From positions 477,083 through 541,082 of the forward strand of contig CACJUN010000001.1 in the NCBI GenBank assembly GCA_902596665.1: a stretch of 64,000 nucleotides of DNA, given 5' to 3'. Made by a program: the position numbers and the translations under genes. This DNA is from an uncultured SAR86 cluster bacterium. Lineage in GTDB: Bacteria; Pseudomonadota; Gammaproteobacteria; Magnimaribacterales; AG-339-G14. Shown one piece after another: positions 9,028 through 17,654 of the stretch (positions are counted from its first letter, which is position 1; every line of letters begins with the position of its first letter). The notes under the pieces were generated by a model. The model was not told the DNA's origin and made no database searches. It was given only the letters and a program-made list of their open reading frames with translations.

Positions 9028-9907
9028 GATTACTCTTTCTCTCGTTTAAACCCGCAATATAAATTCCTATAATCAAAATAATACCACCTAAGATCTGTTG
9101 AAATAAGAGCAGTTCATTAAAGAGAAACATACTCAATATTGCTGCCGTTAAAACTTGTAAAAGCAAAATGAGAGATGTGAATTGCGCGCTTATCTGAGAT
9201 AAGCCATAAATGACTAATCCTTGTCCAATGATTTGAACCAGCGTGGACTGTAATAAAAGATTCCCTGCTCCCTGAAGAGAAATTGGAAACTTTATACCGG
9301 TCTCAAAAAAACCAAGAGCTAAAAGAGGAATGCAACCAAACAAAGCTGAGTAAAGCATGAGCTGAAATGTATCTAAATTGCTTGATAGTCTTCTCACAGA
9401 TACCAAATATCCTGCATAAAAAATTGCAGCCAGCAAAGAAAGTAAGTCCCCTCTAAGGTTTTTGCCTAAAAAAATATCAAAATTTTGAAGGTTAAGAATA
9501 ATTAAGCTGACGCCTATAAAAGAAAGAATTAAGGAGATTAGAAACAATTTACTAATTCTTTCCTTAAAAAGTAAAAAGGATATGATTCCGACGTATATTG
9601 GCGCAGTGTTAACTAACAAAGCCGCATTAGTTACAGGAGTGATCATGATTGCCGTATGCCATAGTGCAATGTCTGCACCAAAAAATATTCCAGGCAATGC
9701 AAGAATATAAAGATTTGTATTTACGAAAAATTTCTTGCCTTTAATAGCTCCGTAAATCAGTAAAATTAAGAAAGCAAAAAAGAAACGATAAAACCCTGTC
9801 ATCGAGGGAGAAACTTCACTGTAACGCATAAGTATTGGAGCTAATCCAATTAATATCGCACCGATTACCGTGGAAAGGTAAAAAGGATATTTATTTTGAA
9901 CACTCAT
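9014..9907 (-). CDS. EamA/DMT-family membrane transporter
   Basis: About 297 aa with roughly ten hydrophobic helices in two repeats, the plan of the drug/metabolite transporter EamA family. Recognisable pieces are MTGFYRFFFAFLILL in the first repeat and ISAQFTSLILLLQVLTAAILSM in the second. The ORF-track start is a TTG six codons upstream; I use the first ATG (MSVQNKYPF). Substrate unknown. It overlaps the AtuA-like gene by 14 nt and leads that operon, so it might move a pathway substrate or product (inference). It diverges from xseA with a very short shared promoter region. Confidence 0.85.
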   Translation of the reverse strand: MSVQNKYPFYLSTVIGAILIGLAPILMRYSEVSPSMTGFYRFFFAFLILLIYGAIKGKKFFVNTNLYILALPGIFFGADIALWHTAIMITPVTNAALLVNTAPIYVGIISFLLFKERISKLFLISLILSFIGVSLIILNLQNFDIFLGKNLRGDLLSLLAAIFYAGYLVSVRRLSSNLDTFQLMLYSALFGCIPLLALGFFETGIKFPISLQGAGNLLLQSTLVQIIGQGLVIYGLSQISAQFTSLILLLQVLTAAILSMFLFNELLLFQQILGGIILIIGIYIAGLNERKSNHDKK

Positions 9908-9908
9908 C

Positions 9909-9938
9909 TTTAAGCATTTATTCAAGATTAGCTATACT
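9909..9938. promoter_or_regulatory. Putative divergent promoter, EamA gene / xseA
   Basis: TATACT (9933-9938) lies exactly 6 nt before the xseA ATG, placing the predicted transcription start at the start codon (leaderless). On the other strand an overlapping TATAGC could serve the EamA gene. The -35 match is weak. Confidence 0.45.
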
Positions 9939-9944
9939 GCACTA

Positions 9945-11303
9945 ATGAACTGGAATGATCAAAAGGACAATAGATACATCTTCACAGTTAGCGAATTAAA
10001 TAATTCAGCAAAAAAAACTTTAGAAAATTCATTTTCAGATATCTGGATTAAAGGTGAGATATCAAATTTTAAATCTTATCCATCTGGGCATTGGTATTTC
10101 ACTCTTAAAGATGAGGAATCTCAAATTCAATGCGTTATGTTTAAGTTCAAAAATTCATTATTAAATTTTATCCCCAAGGAAGGAGATGAATTTATTGCTT
10201 TAGGCAGTGCTTCAATGTACTTGGCAAGAGGAAATTATCAGTTTCAAGTTGAATCACTGGAAAAAGATGGGATTGGAAAGCTTTATGAAGAATATGAAAA
10301 ACTTAAGACTAGACTGAACAATCAAGGATTATTTGATGAAAGCAACAAATTAGAAATACCTAGCTATCCTCAAAAAATTGCATTGATTACATCTGAAAAA
10401 GGAGCGGTGCTTCAAGATATTAAGAATGTCTTAAATAGAAGAGCCCCGAGCATTGAGGTCAATTTATTCTCATCTCTTGTTCAAGGAGAGGAAGCAGAAC
10501 AGAGTATTCTCAACAACTTAAATCTGATAAATGAAATTCAACCACAATATAAATATGATTTGCTTGTATTTGCCAGAGGTGGAGGATCGATTGAAGATCT
10601 GTGGGTTTTTAATTCAGAAAAAATTGCTTTAGCAATATCTAAACTAAATATTCCAACTATAAGTGCAATTGGTCATGAGACAGATTTTACAATATGTGAT
10701 TTTGTTTGTGACTTAAGAGCACCAACTCCGTCCGGTGCAGCGGAAATTATTTCTTCAGAAATATTTCAAATTTCTAATTCTTTAGAAAATTATGAAAAAT
10801 TTTTAAATAAGGTTTTTTTTAATAATTTAAATTTTCTTAATCAAGAAGTTAAAAACCTTAGTCAAAGAATCATAAACCCATTGAATAAAATAAATGAAAA
10901 TTTTCTTAAACTAGATGAGAGCACTCTTAGATTGCATAATTCATTTTTGAGTGGATTCAATAAAGTGAGGGAAATCATAAACTTCTCAAAAAGGTCCATA
11001 GATTTATTAAACCCAAATTCTAAATTGGCTCGATTTAAGGAAAATATAGATGATAATTTATCAAAAATTAAAACGCTTCATTCAAAGCATCTTAGTGAGA
11101 AACAAAATCTCATCACATCGTATTCTTCACAGATTGAGCAACTAAGTCCTTTCAATGTTTTAGAAAGAGGTTATTCAATTGTCAGGAATAAAAAAGGAGT
11201 TGTGGTCAAATCAATAGATGATATTTCTTTGGAAGATAAAATATCTGTCACTTCTGCGAAAATATCCTATGAAGCTGATGTTACAAATATAAATAATGAT
11301 TAG
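9945..11303 (+). CDS. xseA: Exodeoxyribonuclease VII large subunit
   Basis: 452 aa, usual length. The N-terminal OB-fold reads FTVSELNNSAKKTLENSFSD and WIKGEISNFK; the catalytic domain contains ITSEKGAVLQDI, ARGGGSIEDLW and SAIGHETDFTICDFV followed by RAPTPSGAAE, all characteristic of XseA. A lysine-rich coiled-coil region and the conserved C-terminal LERGYSIV follow. With XseB (not in this window) it degrades single-stranded DNA in both directions, in repair. It overlaps the downstream M23 peptidase gene by 8 nt. A -10-like TATACT six bases before the ATG suggests a leaderless message. Confidence 0.97.
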   Translation: MNWNDQKDNRYIFTVSELNNSAKKTLENSFSDIWIKGEISNFKSYPSGHWYFTLKDEESQIQCVMFKFKNSLLNFIPKEGDEFIALGSASMYLARGNYQFQVESLEKDGIGKLYEEYEKLKTRLNNQGLFDESNKLEIPSYPQKIALITSEKGAVLQDIKNVLNRRAPSIEVNLFSSLVQGEEAEQSILNNLNLINEIQPQYKYDLLVFARGGGSIEDLWVFNSEKIALAISKLNIPTISAIGHETDFTICDFVCDLRAPTPSGAAEIISSEIFQISNSLENYEKFLNKVFFNNLNFLNQEVKNLSQRIINPLNKINENFLKLDESTLRLHNSFLSGFNKVREIINFSKRSIDLLNPNSKLARFKENIDDNLSKIKTLHSKHLSEKQNLITSYSSQIEQLSPFNVLERGYSIVRNKKGVVVKSIDDISLEDKISVTSAKISYEADVTNINND

Positions 11304-12108
11304 AAAATTATTTCCGATAATTTTTTTAATTGTTATTTCCTGTTCAAATAGAATAATAAGTATTAAAAACGACTGTAACTTTCCTAAATCTAATCTTGTT
11401 CCAGGCGGACACATCACAGTTACTTCAAATGATTATCAGGAAAATTTTCAAGGTATTCAGTGTTTTAATAGCGATAGAACCTTTACTTTGGTTTACCCAG
11501 TCCCATTGGAGCTTAAAAACCAAAGAATTTATGTTTCTGATAGAGTTTTTGTTATTCAAGAAAAAAAATTTAGGGAGTCCAGAATCACTATAGAGGACCA
11601 AAATTTTATAAAAATATCTCCTGAATCAAGGAAAAGAATAAGAGAAGAACAAGTAATATTAAATTCCAAATATGAAGTTAACTCAGATCAAATAAATTTA
11701 AATTGGCCTATGATTCAGCCAGTTTCTGGTTATATTTCAAGTAGATTTGGATTGCGTAGATTTATAAATGGTTCTCCTAGAAACCGCCATCTCGGTCTTG
11801 ATATTGCTAACAGCGAAGGTACAAAAATAATTGCTCCATTAAATGGAAGAGTCATTTTTGTAGGAAACCTTTTTTACAAAGGGAACAATATAATACTTGA
11901 TCATGGGAATGGATTTCTTTCTTCTTATTCTCATTTAAATGAGATATTTGTAAACGAGAATGAATATCTTGAAAAGGGTCAACTAATTGGAACCGTTGGC
12001 TCTTCAGGAAGGGTGACCGGCCCTCATTTACATTTTGAAATCTTCATTAAGGGAAGAAGAATTGATCCCGAAGGTCTAATTAACGAGCTCCAATCTTTGG
12101 ATTATTGA
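11296..12108 (+). CDS. M23-family metallopeptidase lipoprotein
   Basis: 270 aa. The N-terminus MIRKLFPIIFLIVISC is a lipoprotein signal with lipobox VISC. The C-terminal half is a LytM/M23 peptidase domain with both zinc-ligand motifs, RHLGLDIA and HLHFEIF, and the glycine-rich GTVGSSGRVTGPH between them. Active M23 enzymes cut peptidoglycan cross-bridges; the retained ligands suggest this one is catalytic, not a degenerate EnvC/NlpD-type activator. Coupled to xseA by an 8-nt overlap. Its 3' end runs 33 nt into the convergent TlpA-like gene, the longest convergent overlap in the window. Confidence 0.92.
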   Translation: MIRKLFPIIFLIVISCSNRIISIKNDCNFPKSNLVPGGHITVTSNDYQENFQGIQCFNSDRTFTLVYPVPLELKNQRIYVSDRVFVIQEKKFRESRITIEDQNFIKISPESRKRIREEQVILNSKYEVNSDQINLNWPMIQPVSGYISSRFGLRRFINGSPRNRHLGLDIANSEGTKIIAPLNGRVIFVGNLFYKGNNIILDHGNGFLSSYSHLNEIFVNENEYLEKGQLIGTVGSSGRVTGPHLHFEIFIKGRRIDPEGLINELQSLDY

Positions 12109-12519
12109 CTCTTTTGTTTGTGGACCTCTCAAAACTTCTTTCACATTTAAATCTCTATCAATGATTACCGTCACGGGAAGAGTTTCTGGAATGTCAATTC
12201 CAAAGATTTGATAGGGACTTGTTAAGAGAGAAGGTATCCTTGCATTGAACCTTATTAGTTGTTCGTCTAATTCTGCTCCAGCAAGTTCATCGAAGTGAAA
12301 TAAGTAAACATTAAGTTCATCTTTATTCTCTTCATATAAAGCATTCAATTCAGGAATCTCTTTAATACAAGGTGGGCACCAGTCTGCCCAAAAATTTATC
12401 ACTGTGTTCTTTTCCTTTAAATCTTCCAGCATCAAACCATTTTGTTTATGAATCATAAGATCTGATTCGGAGCATGCCGTAATGATTAGTAAAAAAAAGG
12501 ATAATTTTATAATTCTCAT
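12076..12519 (-). CDS. TlpA-like thioredoxin-fold lipoprotein
   Basis: 147 aa. Signal peptide with lipobox ITAC, then a thioredoxin-like domain whose active site is WADWCPPC (residues about 45-52), with the cis-Pro in ETLPVTVII. Likely a membrane-anchored periplasmic thiol reductase of the TlpA/ResA type. It is the last gene of the leftward set DUF2066-pgsA-hda and overlaps hda by ATGA. Partner unknown; the window also encodes a DsbD-like reductase and CcmG. Confidence 0.9.
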   Translation of the reverse strand: MRIIKLSFFLLIITACSESDLMIHKQNGLMLEDLKEKNTVINFWADWCPPCIKEIPELNALYEENKDELNVYLFHFDELAGAELDEQLIRFNARIPSLLTSPYQIFGIDIPETLPVTVIIDRDLNVKEVLRGPQTKESIIQRLELVN

Positions 12520-13202
12520 GACTCTAAGATTTCTTTTAACAAAGGCACCGTGATATTTCTTTTTTTTGATAGGGAGTATTCATCAATTTTTTGAACTAAG
12601 TTAATTATATTCTCAAGGTTTCTAGAGCTTCTTTCTAAAGCGTACGATAGTACAGACTTATCAATCGATATGCCTCTTTTATTGAAAATTAATTTCATCA
12701 ATATTCTTTTTTCCTCATCGTTTAATTCAGCAAAACTCATAGCAGAAATTGATGCGATTCTTGATTGAAGATCCTTCAAATTAAATTCGATTGAATTAAG
12801 AGGTTTATCAGAAAGAAAAATAATTTTATTTTTATCTGCTTCATTTAATTCGTTGTAAAGGTTAAAAATTCCTAACTCCCAATTGGAATCAGTAGGAGCA
12901 AGATCTAACCTATCCAATACTATTAAATCGAAATAAGATATACCTTCTAGGATTTGTTCAGAAAAATAATCATCTTCTAGTGATGCATAAAAAATTTTTT
13001 TATCAAAATGAAAACAATTGATAAACGAATTTAAAATATACTTCTTCCCTGACCTTTCGTCTCCGTAAAGCAAAATAAATTTATTATTTTCAGAAAAGAA
13101 ATTCTCAAGCTGTTTAAAGTTTTTCTCAAATGTATCAATTGACTGCAAATTCTCTTTTGATAGATAAATTTCTGAATTGAACTTGAAAGTCTTTTGATCC
13201 AT
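12516..13202 (-). CDS. hda: DnaA-homologue Hda (regulatory inactivation of DnaA)
   Basis: 228 aa AAA+ protein related to DnaA domain III without the DNA-binding domain. The P-loop is divergent (YGDERSGKKYIL) and the Walker B-like segment is LIVLDRLD; the C-terminus holds the sensor-2/lid helices. Hda with the sliding clamp stimulates ATP hydrolysis by DnaA. The N-terminus MDQKTFKFN lacks an obvious QLPL-type clamp-binding motif, as far as I can see. A GTG one codon upstream is also possible; the ATG shares its A with the TGA of the preceding gene (TGATG). Position between DUF2066/PgsA-like and near purM is typical of gammaproteobacteria. Confidence 0.88.
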   Translation of the reverse strand: MDQKTFKFNSEIYLSKENLQSIDTFEKNFKQLENFFSENNKFILLYGDERSGKKYILNSFINCFHFDKKIFYASLEDDYFSEQILEGISYFDLIVLDRLDLAPTDSNWELGIFNLYNELNEADKNKIIFLSDKPLNSIEFNLKDLQSRIASISAMSFAELNDEEKRILMKLIFNKRGISIDKSVLSYALERSSRNLENIINLVQKIDEYSLSKKRNITVPLLKEILES

Positions 13203-13747
13203 CACTTTATGTTGCGTAGGATTTTTATGCCAGGATCAATGAAATAAACTATCAAGCTTAAGGTATTTGTGAATATAAAAAGGATTGATATCCAGTAAAT
13301 TGCTATATCAGTAACTAAAAAGCCAACGGCATCAATTAAAATAATGCCAACCAATAAGAGTAAAATTGTTGTATTTAATTTTCCAAGATAATTTGGAGCA
13401 ACTTGATAATCAGATATCAAGTAATTTGCCAGTACTACCCCTACAATAATTAATAAATCTCTGCCAAGAACCATAAACATAAACCAGTTTTCGATGAGGT
13501 CTATTGAACCTAAAGAAATTATTGTTGCCACCACCAATGTTTTATCTGCAACTGGATCAGCAATTTGTCCAAATCTTGATTGCCATGAAAATTTTCTAGC
13601 TAAAAATCCATCTAGTAAATCTGATATCCCCGCTAAAAAAAATATTCCTAAGGCCAAAAAAAATTGTTCCTCTAATATGAAAATTATGAGGGGATACACA
13701 GAGAGAAGTCTCAATACCGTAAGGATATTTGGAATATTTGAAAGCAT
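13202..13747 (-). CDS. CDP-alcohol phosphatidyltransferase, PgsA-like
   Basis: 181 aa integral membrane protein with the CDP-alcohol phosphotransferase signature, seen as SDLLDGFLARKFSW then GQIADPVADK (the D..DG..AR..G...D...D pattern). It transfers a phosphatidyl group from CDP-diacylglycerol to an alcohol, most likely glycerol-3-phosphate in phosphatidylglycerol synthesis; the alcohol cannot be read from sequence. In gammaproteobacteria a PgsA-like gene commonly sits between the DUF2066 gene and hda, as here. It overlaps hda by one base. Confidence 0.88.
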   Translation of the reverse strand: MLSNIPNILTVLRLLSVYPLIIFILEEQFFLALGIFFLAGISDLLDGFLARKFSWQSRFGQIADPVADKTLVVATIISLGSIDLIENWFMFMVLGRDLLIIVGVVLANYLISDYQVAPNYLGKLNTTILLLLVGIILIDAVGFLVTDIAIYWISILFIFTNTLSLIVYFIDPGIKILRNIK

Positions 13748-14740
13748 TTAATTTATATTCTGAAAAATTATTTCTTCAGACGATTTGCTGCTCAAAGTTA
13801 GTAAATTATCAGTCAGCATTACTTCAACAAGGTCATCGGAATCAGAGTCAGTGGTAACTATAAAACTAAACATATTATCCTCTAGTCTGTGAAGAAATGA
13901 CTTTTTAACCAAGAAATTTTGGTTAAGGAACTCTTTGAATGTCTGAAGAGCGTCAAAAGATGTATTTCCTTGAACGGTAATGAGAATCTTTTTATTTTTT
14001 GATCCAGATTTCACTCTGTAAGGATCCGATATATTGTCTAAAAGACCTTGGATTGCATCGAAAGGAAGAAAGCTATTATAGGGATTTAAATTAGAAAAAA
14101 CATTATTTGGTTCCTCAGGCAGGTAACAAAGAAATCCTTTTTCTCTATAACAATACATCCATCCATCGGGAGAATATTTCTCATTATTAAAATAAATGTT
14201 TTCAAAGCTTTCCATATTTTTCCCTTCATAGAAGGTGATTTCTGTTGAGTCTAGAATTGGATATATAGCTCTCCCTCCCCTTTTTTTGGCTTCAGAAGAA
14301 ATAATGTCTTTTAAAACGTTACATTCATCTAAGGCCATCTGATATGTTTTTGATTTTAGTTCGCTTGATAAATTACAGTTTACCCAAACGACTGCTTTTA
14401 ATTTTTTTTCTGTAAATAAAGAAAAATTTAAATCAAATAATTTTGATCTCAGTTCTACAGCATCGATTTTAATTTCAATAAAATTTTTATTTTGCTCTTG
14501 TAAGAACTTGTATTCCCTGACGTAAGAGTTCAAGTCAAGATCCATAATTTTTTTTGAATTCCTTGTCTCCTCAAAATTTCCAGTTGCTCTAACAATTGCT
14601 TCTAGAACTGCTTGATCTAAGTAAAAAGAAATATCGTTTCCAGTATCTTCAATTTTTACTGTATAGACCTCAGGAAGATCAGATTGACTGGCTAAAAAAA
14701 TAGCTTGGAAAAAAAGAAAAATTAAGAATACCTTCCTCAT
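13748..14740 (-). CDS. DUF2066-domain secreted protein
   Basis: 330 aa with an N-terminal signal peptide (MRKVFLIFLFFQAIFLASQS). The VYTVKIEDTG and AVLEAIVRATGNFEETRNS region matches DUF2066, a family of unknown function encoded next to purM/hda in gammaproteobacteria. It diverges from purM across a 16-bp perfect palindrome holding overlapping -10 boxes. The ATG lies only about 9 nt beyond its -10, so the mRNA leader would be very short. It ends immediately before the PgsA-like gene. Confidence 0.85.
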   Translation of the reverse strand: MRKVFLIFLFFQAIFLASQSDLPEVYTVKIEDTGNDISFYLDQAVLEAIVRATGNFEETRNSKKIMDLDLNSYVREYKFLQEQNKNFIEIKIDAVELRSKLFDLNFSLFTEKKLKAVVWVNCNLSSELKSKTYQMALDECNVLKDIISSEAKKRGGRAIYPILDSTEITFYEGKNMESFENIYFNNEKYSPDGWMYCYREKGFLCYLPEEPNNVFSNLNPYNSFLPFDAIQGLLDNISDPYRVKSGSKNKKILITVQGNTSFDALQTFKEFLNQNFLVKKSFLHRLEDNMFSFIVTTDSDSDDLVEVMLTDNLLTLSSKSSEEIIFQNIN

Positions 14741-14745
14741 TGCTA

Positions 14746-14761
14746 AATCATTATAATGATT
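14746..14761. promoter_or_regulatory. Palindromic divergent promoter core, DUF2066 gene / purM
   Basis: AATCATTATAATGATT is a perfect 16-bp palindrome. It contains TATAAT on the plus strand (14752-14757) and TATAAT on the minus strand (14755-14750), offset by two bases, so one element could drive both genes. An operator function is the alternative. Confidence 0.55.
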
Positions 14762-14787
14762 ATTTCAAAAAAAAATTCACTGAAATA

Positions 14788-15831
14788 TTGAGCAAGCAGA
14801 AGAAGATAACCTATAAATCGTCTGGCGTTGATGTCAACTTAGGTTACAAGCTTGTCGACATTATTAAACCTTTTGCAAAAAAGACGCTTAGAAAAGAAAT
14901 AGATTCAAACATAGGTTCATTTGCTGCTCTTGCTTCTATACCAAAAAACTATAAAAGCCCTAAACTTGTTGCATGTACTGATGGAGTTGGCACAAAAATT
15001 TCAATAGCAGAAAAACTTAATGATCACAGCACTGTTGGTGAAGATCTTGTTGCCATGTGCGTGAATGATTTGATAACTGTAGGTGCTGAGCCTCTTTTCT
15101 TTTTAGATTATCTTGTGACAGATAAAATTAATTTAAGAAAAAAGAAACAAATCTTTAAAGGAATATCAAAAGGCTGTCTGGCAGCTGGATGCTCTCTTAT
15201 CGGAGGGGAAACAGCTGAACATCCAGATGAATTTCCAAAAGGAAAATATGATTTGGCAGGTTTTTCAGTTGGAGTAGCAGAAAAAAATAAAATACTAAAA
15301 ATTAGCAATGTAAAAAATAATGATCTTATTTATGGCCTCTCATCTACTGGGTTACATTCAAATGGATTCTCATTAATAAGAAAGCTCATACAAGCGAGAA
15401 AGATAAATTTGAAAGCTCGAATGGGGAAAACAACTTTAGGCAAAGCAATTCTTAAACCAACGAAAATTTATGTAAATGTTGTCCGTGAGTTATCCAAATC
15501 TATTTCTCTCAAACAAATTTGTCATATTACCGGAGGCGGCATCGTAGAAAACTTACCAAGAGTTATTCCAAATGGTAAATGTGCTCATATAGATTTTTCC
15601 AGGGGATACCCTTTTCATAAAGATCTTTTTGATCTAATTTCCTCAAAAGCTAACCTAACAATTAAGGAAATGACTGAGGTCTTTAATTGTGGAGTTGGGT
15701 TGATAGTAATTATTCATCCCGCTGACAAAGCTAATTTAGAATACAAACTGAAAAAATCTAGACAGCCGTTTGTCAGACTAGGAAAGGTAGTAAACGATAA
15801 AACGAAGAAATTAGAGATACAATTTGGGTGA
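14788..15831 (+). CDS. purM: Phosphoribosylformylglycinamidine cyclo-ligase
   Basis: 347 aa with the chosen TTG start (MSKQKKITYKSSGVDV), matching typical PurM length (~345). The ORF-track start, a TTG 16 codons upstream, lies before the predicted -10 TATAAT and would give an unusual extension. Motifs: YKSSGVDV, LVACTDGVGTK (substrate/ATP loop), VGEDLVAMCVNDL, GGETAEHP and LSSTGLHSNGFSL. It closes the imidazole ring to give AIR in purine synthesis. It overlaps purN by 8 nt. Both purM and purN appear to use TTG starts, which may damp translation. Confidence 0.93.
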   Translation: MSKQKKITYKSSGVDVNLGYKLVDIIKPFAKKTLRKEIDSNIGSFAALASIPKNYKSPKLVACTDGVGTKISIAEKLNDHSTVGEDLVAMCVNDLITVGAEPLFFLDYLVTDKINLRKKKQIFKGISKGCLAAGCSLIGGETAEHPDEFPKGKYDLAGFSVGVAEKNKILKISNVKNNDLIYGLSSTGLHSNGFSLIRKLIQARKINLKARMGKTTLGKAILKPTKIYVNVVRELSKSISLKQICHITGGGIVENLPRVIPNGKCAHIDFSRGYPFHKDLFDLISSKANLTIKEMTEVFNCGVGLIVIIHPADKANLEYKLKKSRQPFVRLGKVVNDKTKKLEIQFG

Positions 15832-16462
15832 TATCAAAAAACTCGCTGTTTTAGTATCTGGAAACGGAAGTAATCTTCAATCAATCATTGATTCTATAAA
15901 TATTGGTGAAATTAATGCAAACATTTCACTTGTTATATCTAATATTGAAACCGCTTTTGCATTAACAAGAGCTAAACAAGAAAATTTGAATAGTGCTTTC
16001 TTGAATCATAAAAATTTTTCATCAAGAGAGAGTTTTGATCAAGCACTGAGTGAACTACTGATTAAACATGAAGTAGATTTAATTGTTTTAGCAGGTTTCA
16101 TGCGGATACTGTCTAATAGTTTTATAGAAAAATTTAATAGAAAAATTATCAATATCCATCCTTCTCTTCTGCCTAAATATCCTGGTCTCAACACTCATGA
16201 AAAAGTAATAAATAACAAGGATAAGTTTCACGGAGTGACAATTCATCTTGTAGACGAAGGCTTGGATAGCGGTCCAATAATTGCTCAAGCTAGATTTAAA
16301 GCTACCAAATATAAAGATATTGATGGTTTGATTACAAAAGTTCACTCAATAGAACATAAACTTTATCCAATGATTATCAAGATGATAGTTGAAGGAGAAA
16401 TTAACCTTAATGAACTTAATGGAAAAAATTTTAAATGTTACGAGGATGAATTTGATTTATAA
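15824..16462 (+). CDS. purN: Phosphoribosylglycinamide formyltransferase
   Basis: 212 aa with TTG start (MGDIKKLAVLVSGNGSN). The GAR substrate loop SGNGSNLQS, the formyl-transfer signature INIHPSLLPKYPG with its catalytic His, and GVTIHLVDEGLDSGPII are intact. It uses 10-formyltetrahydrofolate to formylate glycinamide ribonucleotide. Gene order purM-purN is standard. Its end overlaps the next gene by 17 nt if that gene starts at its ATG. Confidence 0.95.
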   Translation: MGDIKKLAVLVSGNGSNLQSIIDSINIGEINANISLVISNIETAFALTRAKQENLNSAFLNHKNFSSRESFDQALSELLIKHEVDLIVLAGFMRILSNSFIEKFNRKIINIHPSLLPKYPGLNTHEKVINNKDKFHGVTIHLVDEGLDSGPIIAQARFKATKYKDIDGLITKVHSIEHKLYPMIIKMIVEGEINLNELNGKNFKCYEDEFDL

Positions 16463-17063
16463 AATCAGCTTAAGCTTTCTTTTTGTGATAGCTAGCAACC
16501 TTTTTCCTATTAATGAAGAAAGCTATACATTTAAATATAAGGAATCAGAGTTTAAAGTAAATCTCACCAATCTGAACGATGAGTGGAATATTACTTACGA
16601 AATCTCTCATCCTTTCTTTAAGTTAAGCCAAGATACTCAATTTAGTTATACAAATTTAATTCAGATATCTGAGATAAAAAGAAATTTAATCGTCATGGGA
16701 GGATTAAGGAAGATAGAAGAAAGTTACAAAATAGATCATTCAAGAAAAAAAATTAAATACATAAAAGGTCAGCTAACCGAAACTCTTCAATATGATGGAG
16801 CTATTTACGATGATTTGACTGCTCATCTTTACTTAAGATTGTTAAATATTCAGACTGACGAAGAAATTACTCTTAATGTATTGGAGAGAGGAAAAATAAT
16901 ACAGAAAAAGTTTATAAAAACAATTTCTAGTCCCGACACTATTAAAATCAAGGAAAAAAAAGAAAAGGATAAATTTGAACTTTTTTTTAAGGATAACTCA
17001 AAAGAAATATTAAAAGTTATTCAGAATGTTAATGGTAGAGAGTTTGTCTGGGAGAATCTTTAA
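16446..17063 (+). CDS. DUF3108-like secreted protein
   Basis: 205 aa from the ATG giving [21 protein letters not shown], a clean signal peptide; the ORF-track start 19 codons upstream would bury that signal inside purN. The rest is a beta-rich sequence ([22 protein letters not shown]) with [12 protein letters not shown], resembling DUF3108 proteins, which often follow purN in gammaproteobacteria. Function unknown; probably periplasmic or envelope-associated. Its TAA stop is interleaved with that of dcd in a single TTAA. Confidence 0.75.
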   Translation: MNLIYKISLSFLFVIASNLFPINEESYTFKYKESEFKVNLTNLNDEWNITYEISHPFFKLSQDTQFSYTNLIQISEIKRNLIVMGGLRKIEESYKIDHSRKKIKYIKGQLTETLQYDGAIYDDLTAHLYLRLLNIQTDEEITLNVLERGKIIQKKFIKTISSPDTIKIKEKKEKDKFELFFKDNSKEILKVIQNVNGREFVWENL

Positions 17064-17629
17064 ACTTTGGGGGGTGTAACACCCAATTGACCTTGATATT
17101 TGCCTTTCCTATCCGCATAACTTGTTTCGCATAATTCGTCTGATTCAAAAAAAAGCATTTGTGCTACACCTTCGTTTGCATAGATCTTTGCTGGCAAACT
17201 TGTTGTATTTGAAAATTCAAGAGTTACATGGCCTTCCCATTCAGGTTCGAGAGGGGTTACGTTTACAATTATGCCGCATCTAGCATACGTAGATTTTCCT
17301 AAACAAATTGTTAGTACGTTCCTAGGAATTTTAAAATATTCCACAGTCCTTGCTAGGGCAAAGGAATTTGGAGGAATTACACACACCTCAGATTTAATAT
17401 CAATGAAGCTATCCTCATCAAAATTTTTTGGGTCCACTGTGGCTGAATTTATATTTGTAAAAATTTTAAATTCATCAGCACATCTCACATCATAACCATA
17501 ACTTGATAGCCCGTAAGAAACTGTACTTCCAGCCTCTTCTGTATGTTTAACTTGTTTATCAATGAAGGGGTCTATTAGATGACTTTCTATAGCCATTCTT
17601 TTTATCCATTTATCTGATTTTATACTCAT
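17060..17629 (-). CDS. dcd: dCTP deaminase
   Basis: 189 aa, close to E. coli Dcd (193). Recognisable: [13 protein letters not shown], the [13 protein letters not shown] block, [10 protein letters not shown] and the active-site [17 protein letters not shown] with the catalytic Glu; the C-terminal [13 protein letters not shown] closes over substrate. It deaminates dCTP to dUTP for thymidylate synthesis. The gene is monocistronic and divergent from the M20 amidohydrolase; a TATAAT on its strand overlaps the TATTAT of that neighbour. Confidence 0.97.
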   Translation of the reverse strand: MSIKSDKWIKRMAIESHLIDPFIDKQVKHTEEAGSTVSYGLSSYGYDVRCADEFKIFTNINSATVDPKNFDEDSFIDIKSEVCVIPPNSFALARTVEYFKIPRNVLTICLGKSTYARCGIIVNVTPLEPEWEGHVTLEFSNTTSLPAKIYANEGVAQMLFFESDELCETSYADRKGKYQGQLGVTPPKV

Positions 17630-17642
17630 AAAAATAAGCTGT

Positions 17643-17649
17643 TATTATA
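17643..17649. promoter_or_regulatory. Overlapping -10 elements, dcd / M20 amidohydrolase
   Basis: TATTAT (plus, 17643-17648) ends 6 nt before the ATG of the M20 gene, predicting a leaderless transcript. TATAAT (minus, 17649-17644) sits about 14 nt before the dcd ATG. Both share the same bases. No convincing -35 boxes. Confidence 0.4.
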
Positions 17650-17654
17650 TATTA

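Noticed and set aside
14740-14787. Upstream TTG start of purM
   Set aside because: It precedes the predicted -10 element and would overlap the divergent DUF2066 start codon; the TTG at 14788 gives normal PurM length.
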